Shown here piece after piece: positions 29,716-38,789 of a stretch of 42,039 bases of DNA. The stretch is from Candidatus Moranbacteria bacterium RIFOXYA12_FULL_35_19 (GTDB taxonomy: Bacteria > Patescibacteriota > Minisyncoccia > Moranbacterales > UBA2206). Both the position numbers and the translations under genes were made by a program. Under the pieces are notes generated by a model that saw only the letters and a program-made list of their open reading frames with translations, ran no database searches and was not told the origin of the DNA. How positions within the stretch are numbered: the first letter of the stretch is position 1; each line of letters starts with the position of its first letter. The stretch is taken from assembly GCA_001784805.1 (NCBI GenBank), contig MFSE01000015.1:1-42039 (forward strand). The letters are read 5' to 3'.

Positions 29716-31077
29716 ATGAAATCAATAAATCCTAGCATTTTTAAGGCGTATGATATTCGAGGGATATATCCAACTGAAATAAATGAAGAGGCAGCGTATG
29801 AAATTGGAAAAAGTTTTGCAAAATTTGCTGTGTCAAAAGCTATTATTGTTGGTCGAGATACGAGGCTTTCCTCGCCTTTTTTAGCAGAAAATATTATTAA
29901 GGGAATAACGGAACAGGGAGTTAATGTCATCGATATTGGTCTTTGTAGCACCTCTTGTTTCTATTATACAGTTGGAGAATCTAAATTTAGCGGAATAATG
30001 GTGACAGCTTCGCATGCTAGCAAAGAAAATAATGGATTCAAGATGGTTTTTGGAAAAAACATTTCGTTGACCAAGGAACAAATTCTAGAACTTAAAAAAA
30101 TAATTTTAGAAGAAAGTTTTCCAGTTTCGGATGTCAAAGGATCCATAGAAAAAAAAGATCCTACGGAAAATTATGTGCAGGCAGTAAGGAAATCAATTAA
30201 AGAAAAAATAAAACCATTAAAGGTTGTAATGGATGCAGGCAATGGAATGGCAGGTCTTTATATTGAAAAAGTTTTCTCCGGACTAGATGTGAATGTTGTG
30301 TCAATATTTACCGAATTAGATGGAAATTTTCCCAATCATGAAACTAATCCGAAACTTCCGGAAAATAGAGAAAAACTCAAGGAAAAAGTTATTATAGAAA
30401 AAGCTGATCTTGGATTTATGTTTGACGGCGATGCTGACAGGGTGTGTGTTATAGATAGAAATGGCAAACTTCTTGATTATAGTCTTTTAATGGCTATCTT
30501 GGCCGAATACAAGGTTAAGAACTCTACAAAAAAGAAAGTTGTGATTGAAACTAGAACTTCTACGATTGTGCATGATTGGGTGGAAAGAGTCGGAGGAAGT
30601 GTTATGGTTTCAGAGTGCTGGACTATCCCGATTAAACTAAAAATGCAAAGTGATCCGAATGTTATCATTGGAGGAGAAACTTCTGGCCACTATGTTTTTC
30701 CAGAATTACATGAAGCGGATGATGGTATTATGTCGGCGCTAACTTTTCTTCAGGCTATAAGTGCAAAAAATAAATCAATTGATGAAATAATTAAAAATTT
30801 CAGAGAAAAATATTTTGTGCTTGAAGAAAATAATTTTGAAATGCCCAGCATGGAAAAAGCTGATGAAGTTATAAATAAACTAAAAGAAAATTATTCAAGG
30901 GAAGGCGCAAAAATTTTAGAAATAGACGGATTAAGCGTGATATTTTCCGATTGGTGGTTTAATCTTAGAAAATCCCAATCAGAGCCGGTGATTAGGTTGA
31001 ATTTAGAAACAAATTCGCAAAAATTATTTGATGAAAAAAGGGAAGAAGTTATTAGTAAAATAAAAGAAAATATATAA
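29716..31077 (+). CDS. Phosphomannomutase/phosphoglucomutase (alpha-D-phosphohexomutase)
   Basis: The enzyme moves phosphate between C1 and C6 of hexoses. FKAYDIRGIYPTEINEEAAY is the N-terminus; the phosphoserine loop is IMVTASHASKENNGFK (more often TASHNPxxxNG); the metal loop is FMFDGDADRVCVID; the sugar loop is GGETSGHYVFPELHEADDG; and the phosphate-binding segment is RKSQSEPVIRLNLET. The 453 residues and domain order match the family. The Ala-Ser in place of Asn-Pro after the catalytic Ser-His is a minor departure. Mannose or glucose specificity cannot be told. A second family member follows 18 nt later. Confidence 0.92.
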   Translation: MKSINPSIFKAYDIRGIYPTEINEEAAYEIGKSFAKFAVSKAIIVGRDTRLSSPFLAENIIKGITEQGVNVIDIGLCSTSCFYYTVGESKFSGIMVTASHASKENNGFKMVFGKNISLTKEQILELKKIILEESFPVSDVKGSIEKKDPTENYVQAVRKSIKEKIKPLKVVMDAGNGMAGLYIEKVFSGLDVNVVSIFTELDGNFPNHETNPKLPENREKLKEKVIIEKADLGFMFDGDADRVCVIDRNGKLLDYSLLMAILAEYKVKNSTKKKVVIETRTSTIVHDWVERVGGSVMVSECWTIPIKLKMQSDPNVIIGGETSGHYVFPELHEADDGIMSALTFLQAISAKNKSIDEIIKNFREKYFVLEENNFEMPSMEKADEVINKLKENYSREGAKILEIDGLSVIFSDWWFNLRKSQSEPVIRLNLETNSQKLFDEKREEVISKIKENI

Positions 31078-31095
31078 TCAGCTAAAAAATAAAGT

Positions 31096-32553
31096 ATGTT
31101 GAAATTTGGCACCAGCGGTCTGCGTGGACTAGTAAGCGAGTTGACTGACCGAGAATGTTATTTATACACGACAGCATTTCTTCAATATTTATTATCTTTA
31201 AAACTGGTAAAAAAAGGCAGTTTTGTTGCTATGGCTGGAGATTTTCGTCCGAGTACGCCAAGGATTATAGCTGTTTGTATTTTAGCTATTAAGGATTTTG
31301 GTCTCAATATTGATTATTGTGGCATCATTCCGACGCCAGCAGTTTCTCTATATGCTTTTAGGCGAAAAATTCCAAGTATTATGGTGACAGGAAGTCATAT
31401 CCCATATGACAGAAATGGAATAAAATTTAATTTACTTCAAGGGGAGATATTGAAAGTAGATGAAAAAAGTATAATAGAATATTATCAGAAAATTTCTGCT
31501 AACAAAAAGCGGGAAGAACTATTTACTAAGGTTGGCAAAATAAAAAGGAAAGTTGAACTTTCAAAAATAAACAAAGACGCGGAAGAAGAATATATCAAAA
31601 GATATGTTGATTTTTTTGGAGATAATTTTTTGAAAGAAAAAAAAATTATTGTGTATCAACATTCTTCAGTGGCTCGTGATATAATGGTAAAAATTTGCAA
31701 AAAACTTGGAGCTAAGGTTTTGGCTGTTGGACATTCGGAAAAATTTATTCCTATTGATACAGAAATGATAGCGGAAGCTGATATTGAAAATGCTCGAAAG
31801 TGGACGAAAAAATATAAGGCAGATGCAGTTATTTCAACTGATGGTGATGGCGACCGTCCAGCTTTGTTTGATGAAAATGGCGAATTTATTCGGGGAGATA
31901 TGCTGGGCATTATGGTTTCATTGTATTTGAAAGCTGATTCGGTTTCTGCAACTATTAGTTCATCTACAGTTTTAGAAAAAATAGGAAAATTTAAAAATAT
32001 CAATCGAACAAGGATTGGCTCGCCTTATGTCATTGAAGCTATGAATGCAGATATCAGAAAAAAATATAAAAGGGCTGTTTCTTTTGAAGCTAATGGAGGA
32101 TTTTTGACAGGAAGTGTTTTAGAAATAAATAAACATAAACTTTTTCCACTGCCTACTCGGGATGCAATGTTGCCAATTTTATGCGCTTTAGCTTTGGCAA
32201 AAAGTAAAAATAAATCCTTGTCTCAATTAGTGCAAATTTTTCCACAGAGATTTATCTATAGTCAAAGCATCAAAGGTTTTCCAACAGAAAAAAGTTTAGA
32301 AATATTAGGAAAGATTTCAAAAAAAGATGAAAAGACTAAAAAAATATCAGAAAAAATATTCAATCTGTCTTCTAAGATTGCTAAATTTGATTTTACTGAT
32401 GGAGTCAGAATGTTTTTAGCTAATAATGAAATTGTTCATGTGAGACCATCGGGAAATTCTCCGGAACTTCGAGTGTACTATGAAGCAGAAAGTCTAGAAA
32501 AAGCTAAAGAAGGAGCAGAAAGAGCGTTGGATAAATTAAAAACTTTATTTTAA
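31096..32553 (+). CDS. Second phosphohexomutase (PMM/GlmM-like)
   Basis: It belongs to the same superfamily as the gene before but a different branch. LKFGTSGLRGLVSELTDREC is the N-terminus, IMVTGSHIPYDRNGIKF the phosphoserine loop, VISTDGDGDRPALFD the metal loop, and RPSGNSPELRVYYEAES the phosphate-binding end. The sugar loop is SFEANGGFLTGS rather than GGExSGH, as in a group annotated phosphomannomutase. The 485 residues are slightly long. Two mutases side by side suggest different substrates (for example glucose/mannose and glucosamine phosphates), an inference. Confidence 0.88.
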   Translation: MLKFGTSGLRGLVSELTDRECYLYTTAFLQYLLSLKLVKKGSFVAMAGDFRPSTPRIIAVCILAIKDFGLNIDYCGIIPTPAVSLYAFRRKIPSIMVTGSHIPYDRNGIKFNLLQGEILKVDEKSIIEYYQKISANKKREELFTKVGKIKRKVELSKINKDAEEEYIKRYVDFFGDNFLKEKKIIVYQHSSVARDIMVKICKKLGAKVLAVGHSEKFIPIDTEMIAEADIENARKWTKKYKADAVISTDGDGDRPALFDENGEFIRGDMLGIMVSLYLKADSVSATISSSTVLEKIGKFKNINRTRIGSPYVIEAMNADIRKKYKRAVSFEANGGFLTGSVLEINKHKLFPLPTRDAMLPILCALALAKSKNKSLSQLVQIFPQRFIYSQSIKGFPTEKSLEILGKISKKDEKTKKISEKIFNLSSKIAKFDFTDGVRMFLANNEIVHVRPSGNSPELRVYYEAESLEKAKEGAERALDKLKTLF

Positions 32554-32592
32554 TAAAGAGAGATGAAATTTTGGAAATGATTGGATCATAAT

Positions 32593-33579
32593 TTAAGCTA
32601 CAAACCCAATTTTCTTTTTTACTTCTCTCAACTTTTTTTGTGCTAATGGACGAACACGTTTGGCTCCTTCTTCTAAAATCTCCAAAACTTTTTCGTCAGT
32701 GAGTTTTGCCATTTTCTTTTGAAATGGAGTGAGGTAATTGATAATAACTTCAGCTAAAGCATTTTTGAAATCAGAATATTTTTTACCAACATATTTATTT
32801 TCAATTTCTTTGGGTGAAATTTCGGAGAGAAGGGAATAGATGTTGATTAAATTTTTGAGTGCTGGCTTAGAATCATTATAAACAATTTCACTGCCCGAAT
32901 CCGTGACGGCTTTTTTGATTTTCCTTCTCACAGTTTCTTCATCATCAGTTAGGGCGATGTAATTATATTCCGAAGAAGCGGATTTAGACATCTTTTTAGT
33001 TGGATCATCTAGTCCCATAATATTTTCGCTTTCTTTTGTGGTGAAGGCTTTGGGAATGATAAAAGTTTTGCCAAATTTTTTGTTAAACCTTTCGGCTAAG
33101 GTTCTGGTTAATTCAATATGTTGTAATTGATCTTTTCCTACTGGAACTAATTCTGTATCATATAATAAAATATCAGATGCCATAAGAATCGGATAATCAA
33201 AAAGTCCTACACTCGCTGATTCCTTGCCAGCTTTTTGCGCTTTGTCTTTAAATTGTGTCATCTTTTCCAATTCAGGAATTTTTGCGATAGTATTTAGAAT
33301 CCAAGCTAACTCGGCATGCTCTGAAATGTGTGATTGAATAAAAAGAGTGGATTTTTTTGGATCTATTCCAGAAGCCAAATAAACCTTAGCGACTTCGATG
33401 GTTCTGCGGCGAAGCTCGGCGGGATCTTGGGGGACTGTGATGGCGTGCATATCCACCACGCAAAAAATTGAATCATATTGATCCTGTAATTTAACCCAAT
33501 TTTTGATGGCGCCCAAATAGTTGCCAATGTGAAGATTGCCTGACGGCTGAATGCCGGAGAATATGCGTGGTTTATTCAT
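32593..33579 (-). CDS. trpS: Tryptophanyl-tRNA synthetase
   Basis: TrpRS charges tRNA-Trp. The class I motifs are SGNLHIGNYLGA (HIGH) and KKMSKSASSEYNYI (KMSKS); GIQPSGN, FCVVDMHAITVPQDP and YPILMASDILLYDTELVPVG are typical. The 328 residues are standard. It lies downstream of rnj on the same strand, past the rnj terminator, so it probably has its own promoter in the 99-nt gap, though I cannot identify one. Confidence 0.97.
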   Translation of the reverse strand: MNKPRIFSGIQPSGNLHIGNYLGAIKNWVKLQDQYDSIFCVVDMHAITVPQDPAELRRRTIEVAKVYLASGIDPKKSTLFIQSHISEHAELAWILNTIAKIPELEKMTQFKDKAQKAGKESASVGLFDYPILMASDILLYDTELVPVGKDQLQHIELTRTLAERFNKKFGKTFIIPKAFTTKESENIMGLDDPTKKMSKSASSEYNYIALTDDEETVRRKIKKAVTDSGSEIVYNDSKPALKNLINIYSLLSEISPKEIENKYVGKKYSDFKNALAEVIINYLTPFQKKMAKLTDEKVLEILEEGAKRVRPLAQKKLREVKKKIGFVA

Positions 33580-33647
33580 AATCTAAGTATAAAATATTAT
33601 ACTTCTAGTATATAAAAAAAGACACGGTGTGTCCACTCGACAAAAAA

Positions 33648-33669
33648 GGGAACGCGTATACGCGTTCCC
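33648..33669 (-). terminator. Terminator of rnj made from a perfect palindrome
   Basis: GGGAACGCGTA and TACGCGTTCCC form a perfect 22-bp palindrome; on the minus strand TTTTTTG follows. It lies 9 nt after the rnj stop. The same GTAGGGAACGC-type ends occur in the in-frame palindrome of uvrB at 41267. GACAC-GGT-GTGTC next to it (33621-33633) adds a small hairpin. Confidence 0.8.
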
Positions 33670-33677
33670 TACAAAAA

Positions 33678-35471
33678 TTACACTTCTATAATCACCGGCA
33701 ATACCATTGGTCTCCGTTCGGTTTTTTGGAAGAGGAAGAGGCCGACTACTTCGCGGATGGCGTTTTCGATAAATTTCTTTTCGGGAGAAGTTTTTTTAGA
33801 AGTAGTGTCTTTGATAGCTTTTTTCACTTGGAGTTTAGTTTCGTTGACTAGGTCAAAATTATCTTTAACATAAATGAAACCGCGAGAGGTGATTTGAATG
33901 TTACCGACAACATTTTTTGTTTTGCTATCAAGTATTACAGTGATCACAAACATTCCGTCTTCACTCAAAACTTGGCGATCCCGCAAAACCACTTGTCCCA
34001 CATCGCCCACACCCAGTCCATCTACCATCACATAGCTTGTGTCGACTTTCTTGGGCAAAACATTAGCTTTGCCGGCGCGAACTTCCAAAACATGGCCATT
34101 GTCAAGCACAAAAATATTTTCTTTGCGAAAACCGATTCTGGTGGCTAGTTTTTCTGCTTCTTTTAACATATAGTGATTAGCATAAACCGGTAAAAAGAAA
34201 TCGGGTCTGACTTGGCGAAGCATTTCTTGAATGTCCACGGCGCTACAGTGTCCGCTGATATGCACATCCATAATGTCGTCATGAATCACATTGTCGCATT
34301 TGCGGTACAAGTTATCCTTGAGTCTTTGCACAGTTCTTTCGTTTCCTGGGATAACTGACGAGGAAAAAATAACCGTGTCATTTTTTTTGATTTTGATGAA
34401 ACGATGATTATCAGTGATGATGCGGGATAGCACGGCATTGCCTTCGCCTTGCGCGCCGGTGCAGATGACAATAATTTTGTTTTCTGGATAATTGTGAATG
34501 TTAGCAATTGGCACCAGCGTATCTTTGTGCATTTTGATATAGCCCAATTCTTTGGCAATTTCAACATTCATCTTCATACTATAGCCATCCAAGGCTACTT
34601 TCTTGCCAATCTTTTCGGCGTATTCCAAAATGTGTCCAATCCGCTTGATTTGAGAAGAAAAAGTTCCAATGATAATTTTTCCAGTAGTTTCACTGATGAG
34701 TTTTTCTAAATTGAAATACATTTCTTCTTCCGTGGTACGATTGGGATTTTTGACAATAGCGCCAAGACTTTCTAACATCAAAATTCTTGGGCTAGGTAAA
34801 CGGGACAAATGCTGATATGTGACGAGACTTTTTCCATTGACACTTTTTTCCATTGTCCAGTCTCCTGGGTGAATGACAGTGCCGTCTGGAGTTTTGATGA
34901 TTACTCCGACAGCGTCCATAATTGAATGTTCTACATCGAAAAATTCAATTTCAAAACTGCCCAAGCGGATTTTGTCCGTGATAGCTTTGACGCGAATAGT
35001 TTTGAGATTTTGGGCGGACCCTTTTTCAAAGTCTTCCAGTTTCTTTTTGACCATGGCGAGTGTCATATCGCGTCCAATTATTGTTGGATAACCCAAATTG
35101 CGAAGAAGAATCGGAGCAGCACCGATATGGTCAAGATGACCATGGCTCAAAATTACGCCACGAATTCTTTTTTCTTTGCCTTTAAGATAGCTGATGTTGG
35201 GAATGATATAGTCAATCCCCGGCATATCTTCTTCGGGAAATTGCAGTCCCATGTCCAAAATGATGATATCTTGGCCATATTCAAAAAGAGTCATATTGCG
35301 CCCGACTTCTTCTTGTCCTCCCAGAGGAATGATACGCAAGCTGTTTTTCGTTTCTTGACGAATTATTGGCGATGGATTATTTTTGTCAGCCACACGAATT
35401 TTTCTGAGTGGTTGAATTGTTTTTCTAGGTTGTCTCATTTGAGACAATCTACTTGGTCTTATGTCTAGCAT
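33678..35471 (-). CDS. rnj: Ribonuclease J
   Basis: RNase J is a metallo-beta-lactamase-fold RNase with 5' exonuclease and endonuclease activity. After about 45 basic residues, IIPLGGQEEVGRNMTLFEYG begins the domain; ILSHGHLDHIGAAPILL has the HxHxDH zinc motif; HPGDWTMEKS, the beta-CASP part GTFSSQIKRI, and ISGHCSAVDIQEMLRQV with YANHYMLKEAEKLA complete the active site. The 597 residues include the C-terminal domain. It has a consensus promoter, a 286-nt leader with a long hairpin, and a palindrome terminator. Confidence 0.96.
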   Translation of the reverse strand: MLDIRPSRLSQMRQPRKTIQPLRKIRVADKNNPSPIIRQETKNSLRIIPLGGQEEVGRNMTLFEYGQDIIILDMGLQFPEEDMPGIDYIIPNISYLKGKEKRIRGVILSHGHLDHIGAAPILLRNLGYPTIIGRDMTLAMVKKKLEDFEKGSAQNLKTIRVKAITDKIRLGSFEIEFFDVEHSIMDAVGVIIKTPDGTVIHPGDWTMEKSVNGKSLVTYQHLSRLPSPRILMLESLGAIVKNPNRTTEEEMYFNLEKLISETTGKIIIGTFSSQIKRIGHILEYAEKIGKKVALDGYSMKMNVEIAKELGYIKMHKDTLVPIANIHNYPENKIIVICTGAQGEGNAVLSRIITDNHRFIKIKKNDTVIFSSSVIPGNERTVQRLKDNLYRKCDNVIHDDIMDVHISGHCSAVDIQEMLRQVRPDFFLPVYANHYMLKEAEKLATRIGFRKENIFVLDNGHVLEVRAGKANVLPKKVDTSYVMVDGLGVGDVGQVVLRDRQVLSEDGMFVITVILDSKTKNVVGNIQITSRGFIYVKDNFDLVNETKLQVKKAIKDTTSKKTSPEKKFIENAIREVVGLFLFQKTERRPMVLPVIIEV

Positions 35472-35763
35472 AGAGTGTTATTTTTTTAGTTACTTATTAT
35501 TTAAAAGATATTATGAAACATCGCAAAGCAAGTTCCGAGGTGCCAAGGAAATTTATTTTTTATGAAAAAACAAAATTAGTTTTTCAAGCTTTTCCTAAAA
35601 TGCACCTCGCTGACTTGCTACGAGAAATTTGATTTTTGAATTTAAGACTAAAACAAAAAAGATATATAAAACGAAAAATAAGATAAAATGATACTTTTGA
35701 AAATTAGATGAAGAGGTGAAGAAACAAACAAAGAATATTCAAAGCAAGTTTATAATATCATAC
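35472..35763 (-). promoter_or_regulatory. Long 5' leader of rnj with an extended hairpin
   Basis: This gene-free stretch of about 290 nt lies between the rnj start and its promoter. Read on the minus strand, AGCAAGT, GAGGTGC and GGAAA (35617 downwards) pair in turn with TTTCC, GCACCTC and ACTTGCT (to about 35526), giving a rod of some 100 nt with internal bulges and an A/T-rich apical loop. I recognise no RNA family. It may control rnj by self-cleavage, or be a stable small RNA. Confidence 0.5.
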
Positions 35764-35764
35764 T

Positions 35765-35792
35765 ATTATACTCTAAACTAGATATTTGTCAA
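35765..35792 (-). promoter_or_regulatory. Consensus sigma70-type promoter of rnj
   Basis: TTGACA (minus strand, 35792-35787) and TATAAT (35770-35765) are both perfect and 16 nt apart. Transcription would start near 35758. Confidence 0.8.
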
Positions 35793-35833
35793 GCGAAAAA
35801 TCATAAAAAAGGTTATTTTAGCTTGAAATAAGC

Positions 35834-36313
35834 CTATTTCTTGCCTGTTTTTTTGAGATATTTCTCTAAAAGCCACGAGCTGGATTGAACTTTGCCACCT
35901 TTGCCGATATTGAAAATTGTTTTACAACCTATTTTTTTGCAAGTCTCAACTTCTGGGACATCATCTTTAAATCGATCGCCACCATTGGCGAAAATATCCG
36001 GTCGCAGTTCTTCCAATTCATTGCAAACGCTATACTCTCTGGTAGTGCGATCAAATTTCTTTTTTGATTTTTTATGCTTGCTGATTATAACTCGGTCGAC
36101 TGGTTTCAAAGCTTCGATAATTTCTTTTCTTTCTTGTTCGGGCATAAAAAGATCGCGACCCTTTATTCCAAACCAGTTGTCATTATTTAAAATTACCACT
36201 AATTCATCTCCTAGCGCTTTAGCTTCTTTGAACATTCGAACATGTCCGACATGAATCGGATCAAATCCACCACTCACCGCTACAACAATTTTTTTCTTTT
36301 TTTTCTTTTGCAT
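35834..36313 (-). CDS. Cytidylyltransferase-like nucleotidyltransferase (RfaE-C/HldE-C-like)
   Basis: These enzymes transfer a nucleotide to a sugar phosphate, glycerol phosphate or cofactor. AVSGGFDPIHVGHVRMFKEA carries the HxGH motif (HVGH); LNNDNWFGIKGRDLFMPEQERKEII and NGGDRFKDDVPEVETCKKIG follow, and VQSSSWLLEK replaces the usual ISSTxL. The 159 residues match the stand-alone domain. Neighbours do not fix the substrate; glycerol-3-phosphate, heptose phosphate and FMN are possible. It probably forms an operon with the isomerase gene 23 nt upstream. Confidence 0.82.
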   Translation of the reverse strand: MQKKKKKKIVVAVSGGFDPIHVGHVRMFKEAKALGDELVVILNNDNWFGIKGRDLFMPEQERKEIIEALKPVDRVIISKHKKSKKKFDRTTREYSVCNELEELRPDIFANGGDRFKDDVPEVETCKKIGCKTIFNIGKGGKVQSSSWLLEKYLKKTGKK

Positions 36314-36336
36314 AATGTTATATAATTAAAAATTAA

Positions 36337-36945
36337 TTATCCAACAATTTCCAATCCGCCTAAATCTTCTTTTGAGATTTGTTTATAATTTAAATTTCTT
36401 TTAAGGGCTGGCTTGCCGTTATGTTCAATTACATAATAGGCGAAGCCACGCATTTTTTTGACTGGTTCATAATCAGCGTGTCCTGGAAAACTAGCGGGGT
36501 CGCGTTCTTCAAAATCCACGGGACTGTTATCAAGGGTAATAAAATAAGTTGAGCCGGTGTTAACTAAAAGATGTCCATAACTCGGTGCCATATAAATTTC
36601 ATCGCCTGGTTTTGTGACAATAGCCTTGAATTCCTCAACGCTATCAGCTATCATTTCTCCATTTTCATCTACGGATAATTTTTGAAGCAGGGCAATGCCT
36701 TCACCAAAAAGAATGTTATAATTTTCATCTAATTGGCCAACATGATAGTGTCCATAGGTTTTGATATATTCTCCGCTGATGGTTCCTGGTTCCCAAACAG
36801 TGACATTTTTTTGATCCACTCCACCGCGAATCATATAATAATGAATAGCTGGTCCAGCGCCATCTGGATTCATAAGCACATCCTTCATTTTTTCATGTGT
36901 GCGTGAAGCATAATGTTTGGGGACAAAGTCAAAGTTAATGTTCAT
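36337..36945 (-). CDS. Glucose-6-phosphate isomerase, cupin type
   Basis: This cupin enzyme, first known from archaea, is unrelated to the common Pgi and needs a bound metal. GEYIKTYGHYHVGQLDENYN has the HxH of the first cupin motif and GEGIALLQ the next; YMAPSYGHLLVNTGS has the final His. The 202 residues fit PF06560. It complements fba and tpiA as a glycolytic step. Other cupins look alike, but the YGHYH and PSYGH combination is specific. The gene is followed by a TACGAA palindrome. Confidence 0.88.
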   Translation of the reverse strand: MNINFDFVPKHYASRTHEKMKDVLMNPDGAGPAIHYYMIRGGVDQKNVTVWEPGTISGEYIKTYGHYHVGQLDENYNILFGEGIALLQKLSVDENGEMIADSVEEFKAIVTKPGDEIYMAPSYGHLLVNTGSTYFITLDNSPVDFEERDPASFPGHADYEPVKKMRGFAYYVIEHNGKPALKRNLNYKQISKEDLGGLEIVG

Positions 36946-36958
36946 ATATTTGTTTCCA

Positions 36959-37044
36959 TTACGAACTACGAAATGAACGAAATACGAAACATTTTAACTC
37001 TCATTTCGTACTTTCGTATTTAGTATTATTTTCGTAGTTCGTAA
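36959..37044. repeat. TACGAA-family palindromic spacer, copy 13 (minus-strand operon)
   Basis: TTACGAACTACGAAATGAAC and GAAATACGAAAC face TTTCGTACTTTCGTATTTAG and TTTCGTAGTTCGTAA. It is the only full copy outside the ribosomal operon in this window, which shows the family is not specific to ribosomal genes. Confidence 0.85.
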
Positions 37045-37052
37045 AATTAAAG

Positions 37053-38696
37053 TTATTTCCTAATTCTCTTAGTCTTAATATACCACAAATTCGCTTGGCT
37101 GAAACGATTAGAAGGGGAGATGAGAGTTTTGATGTTGATGCCTTGAACTCGTTGATTGACGGGATAGATATAACTTGGGCTGTAGAGAAAAACAGCTGGA
37201 TTTTCTTTGAAGAGTATTTTTTGAAAATCAATATAATTTTGCGCTCTTTTTGTTTCATCAAATTCTACTCGTCCGCTGTCAATCAATTTATCAGAATCGT
37301 CATTGCCAAAAAGAGAAAGGTTGAGTCCGGGATCTTTTTTATTATCTGAATGCCAAAAATAGTAGGGGTCTGGATCGGCGCCGATGACTTGGCCAAAAAG
37401 CAAAGCTTCATATTCGCGCGGGCGGATATAATTTTCTTGGATGTCGGAAATATCAAAAGAGCTGATGTTAACTTTGGCTCCGACTTTTTCCCATTGAATT
37501 TTTAGGATCTCGGCGGTTTTGGTCAGTTCGTCCCAATCGACAGTAGCTAAATTTATTTCTAAATTAGTTTCATCTTTTTTTCGAAAATTGTCATCTCCTT
37601 TTTTCCAACCGGCATCGTCTAAGATTTTGTTAGCTTTGTCTAAATCAAAATTAGCTTTTTCCAAATCAGCTAAATAGCCAGTCATGCCAGAAAGAAAAGG
37701 AGAATGAGCTTCTTGGCCCAAGCCACCTAAAACTGTGTCAATAATTTCTTTTCTATTGGTAGCATAACTCAAGGCCTGTCTCACTTCATCGTTTGCCAAG
37801 GGAACACTTTTAGTTCGGTTGAAAAATACGGCGAAGTAACGAGGAATTTCCGTTTTGTAAATAGAAATGGTTTTTTGATTTTTAATACTGGCTATATTTT
37901 CCGAAGAGAGAAGACTGATGCCCATAATTTCTTTGCGGTTTAGTGCGTCCAAGGCGGAATTTTCATCCAGATAAAAATTGAAAGTCATTTTTGAAATATA
38001 TGGTCGAAGAGAGAAATAGTCTGGGTTGGAAACTAATTTATAGGAAAGAACATTATCATGGGAATCTTTTTGCAGGGCGCTGTATTTGTATGGACCAGTT
38101 CCGATTGGTTTTAAATTCAGTGAATTCAAACCGAAATTGTCTGGATTGACTGAACTCCAAAGATGTTTGGGCAAAATTCCAAAAGTTAGATCATTAAGAA
38201 ATCCGACATAAGGAGTTTTTATTTTAAATTCTATTGTCGAATCATCAACAAGCTTGGTTTCTATGCCTTGCCAACTGCCACGCAAAGGACTTTTGTAAGC
38301 GGGATTGGAAATTAAATTAATGGTAAAAACAACATCATCCGCGTTGAAAATTTCTCCATCATGCCAGCGGACATTTTTTTTGAGGTTTATTTTATAAGTC
38401 AATTTATCCTCACTTAATTCATAATTTTCTGCCAAATCCGGAATTATTTTTCCTTCTCCATCATATTTAAAAAGAGAGGAATAAATAAGTTGAGATAAAT
38501 CAGCGTCAGTTTCATTGGAAGATGATAAGAGGGGATTGATATAAAGAGGCTGGCCAACAATGCCTTCAATATATTCTCCGCCGAAAGCTGGGACGGCTTT
38601 TGTTTTGGAATAATAAAAAATAATTCCCCAACCAAAGGATGAGCCGATAAAAAGCAAGAGGAAAAAATAAAAAAGGAGTTTTTCTTTGAAACTCAA
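37053..38696 (-). CDS. Family 5 extracellular solute-binding protein (peptide/nickel type)
   Basis: Such lipo- or membrane-anchored proteins bind peptides or nickel for ABC importers. An N-terminal anchor helix (LLFYFFLLLFIGSSFGWGIIFY) is followed by IVGQPLYINPLLSSSNETDA, YELSEDKLTYKINLKKNVRW with HDGEIFNADDVVFTINL, and PNPLKPIGTGPYKY-like parts (here NLKPIGTGPYKYSAL). The 547 residues are normal. No permease or ATPase genes are adjacent. TTG 38696 is the only listed start, but the frame stays open 30 codons upstream with plausible residues (RWPKISQWPKITKI) and no ATG, GTG or TTG, so the true start may be an unusual codon. Confidence 0.88.
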   Translation of the reverse strand: MSFKEKLLFYFFLLLFIGSSFGWGIIFYYSKTKAVPAFGGEYIEGIVGQPLYINPLLSSSNETDADLSQLIYSSLFKYDGEGKIIPDLAENYELSEDKLTYKINLKKNVRWHDGEIFNADDVVFTINLISNPAYKSPLRGSWQGIETKLVDDSTIEFKIKTPYVGFLNDLTFGILPKHLWSSVNPDNFGLNSLNLKPIGTGPYKYSALQKDSHDNVLSYKLVSNPDYFSLRPYISKMTFNFYLDENSALDALNRKEIMGISLLSSENIASIKNQKTISIYKTEIPRYFAVFFNRTKSVPLANDEVRQALSYATNRKEIIDTVLGGLGQEAHSPFLSGMTGYLADLEKANFDLDKANKILDDAGWKKGDDNFRKKDETNLEINLATVDWDELTKTAEILKIQWEKVGAKVNISSFDISDIQENYIRPREYEALLFGQVIGADPDPYYFWHSDNKKDPGLNLSLFGNDDSDKLIDSGRVEFDETKRAQNYIDFQKILFKENPAVFLYSPSYIYPVNQRVQGINIKTLISPSNRFSQANLWYIKTKRIRK

Positions 38697-38789
38697 AATC
38701 TTGGTTATTTTTGGCCACTGTGAAATTTTTGGCCAGCGAGTTTTTTTGTCAGTATTGTCGCTAATATAGTTAGTTAAAATTATTGATTA

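Noticed and set aside
34926-35468. Plus-strand ORF of 180 codons inside rnj
   Set aside because: It is antisense to the RNase J catalytic domain with no recognisable motif.
37053-38696. Dedicated nickel-binding protein for the hydrogenase
   Set aside because: Family 5 proteins bind many ligands; there are no nickel permease genes adjacent and no visible nickel-specific residues.
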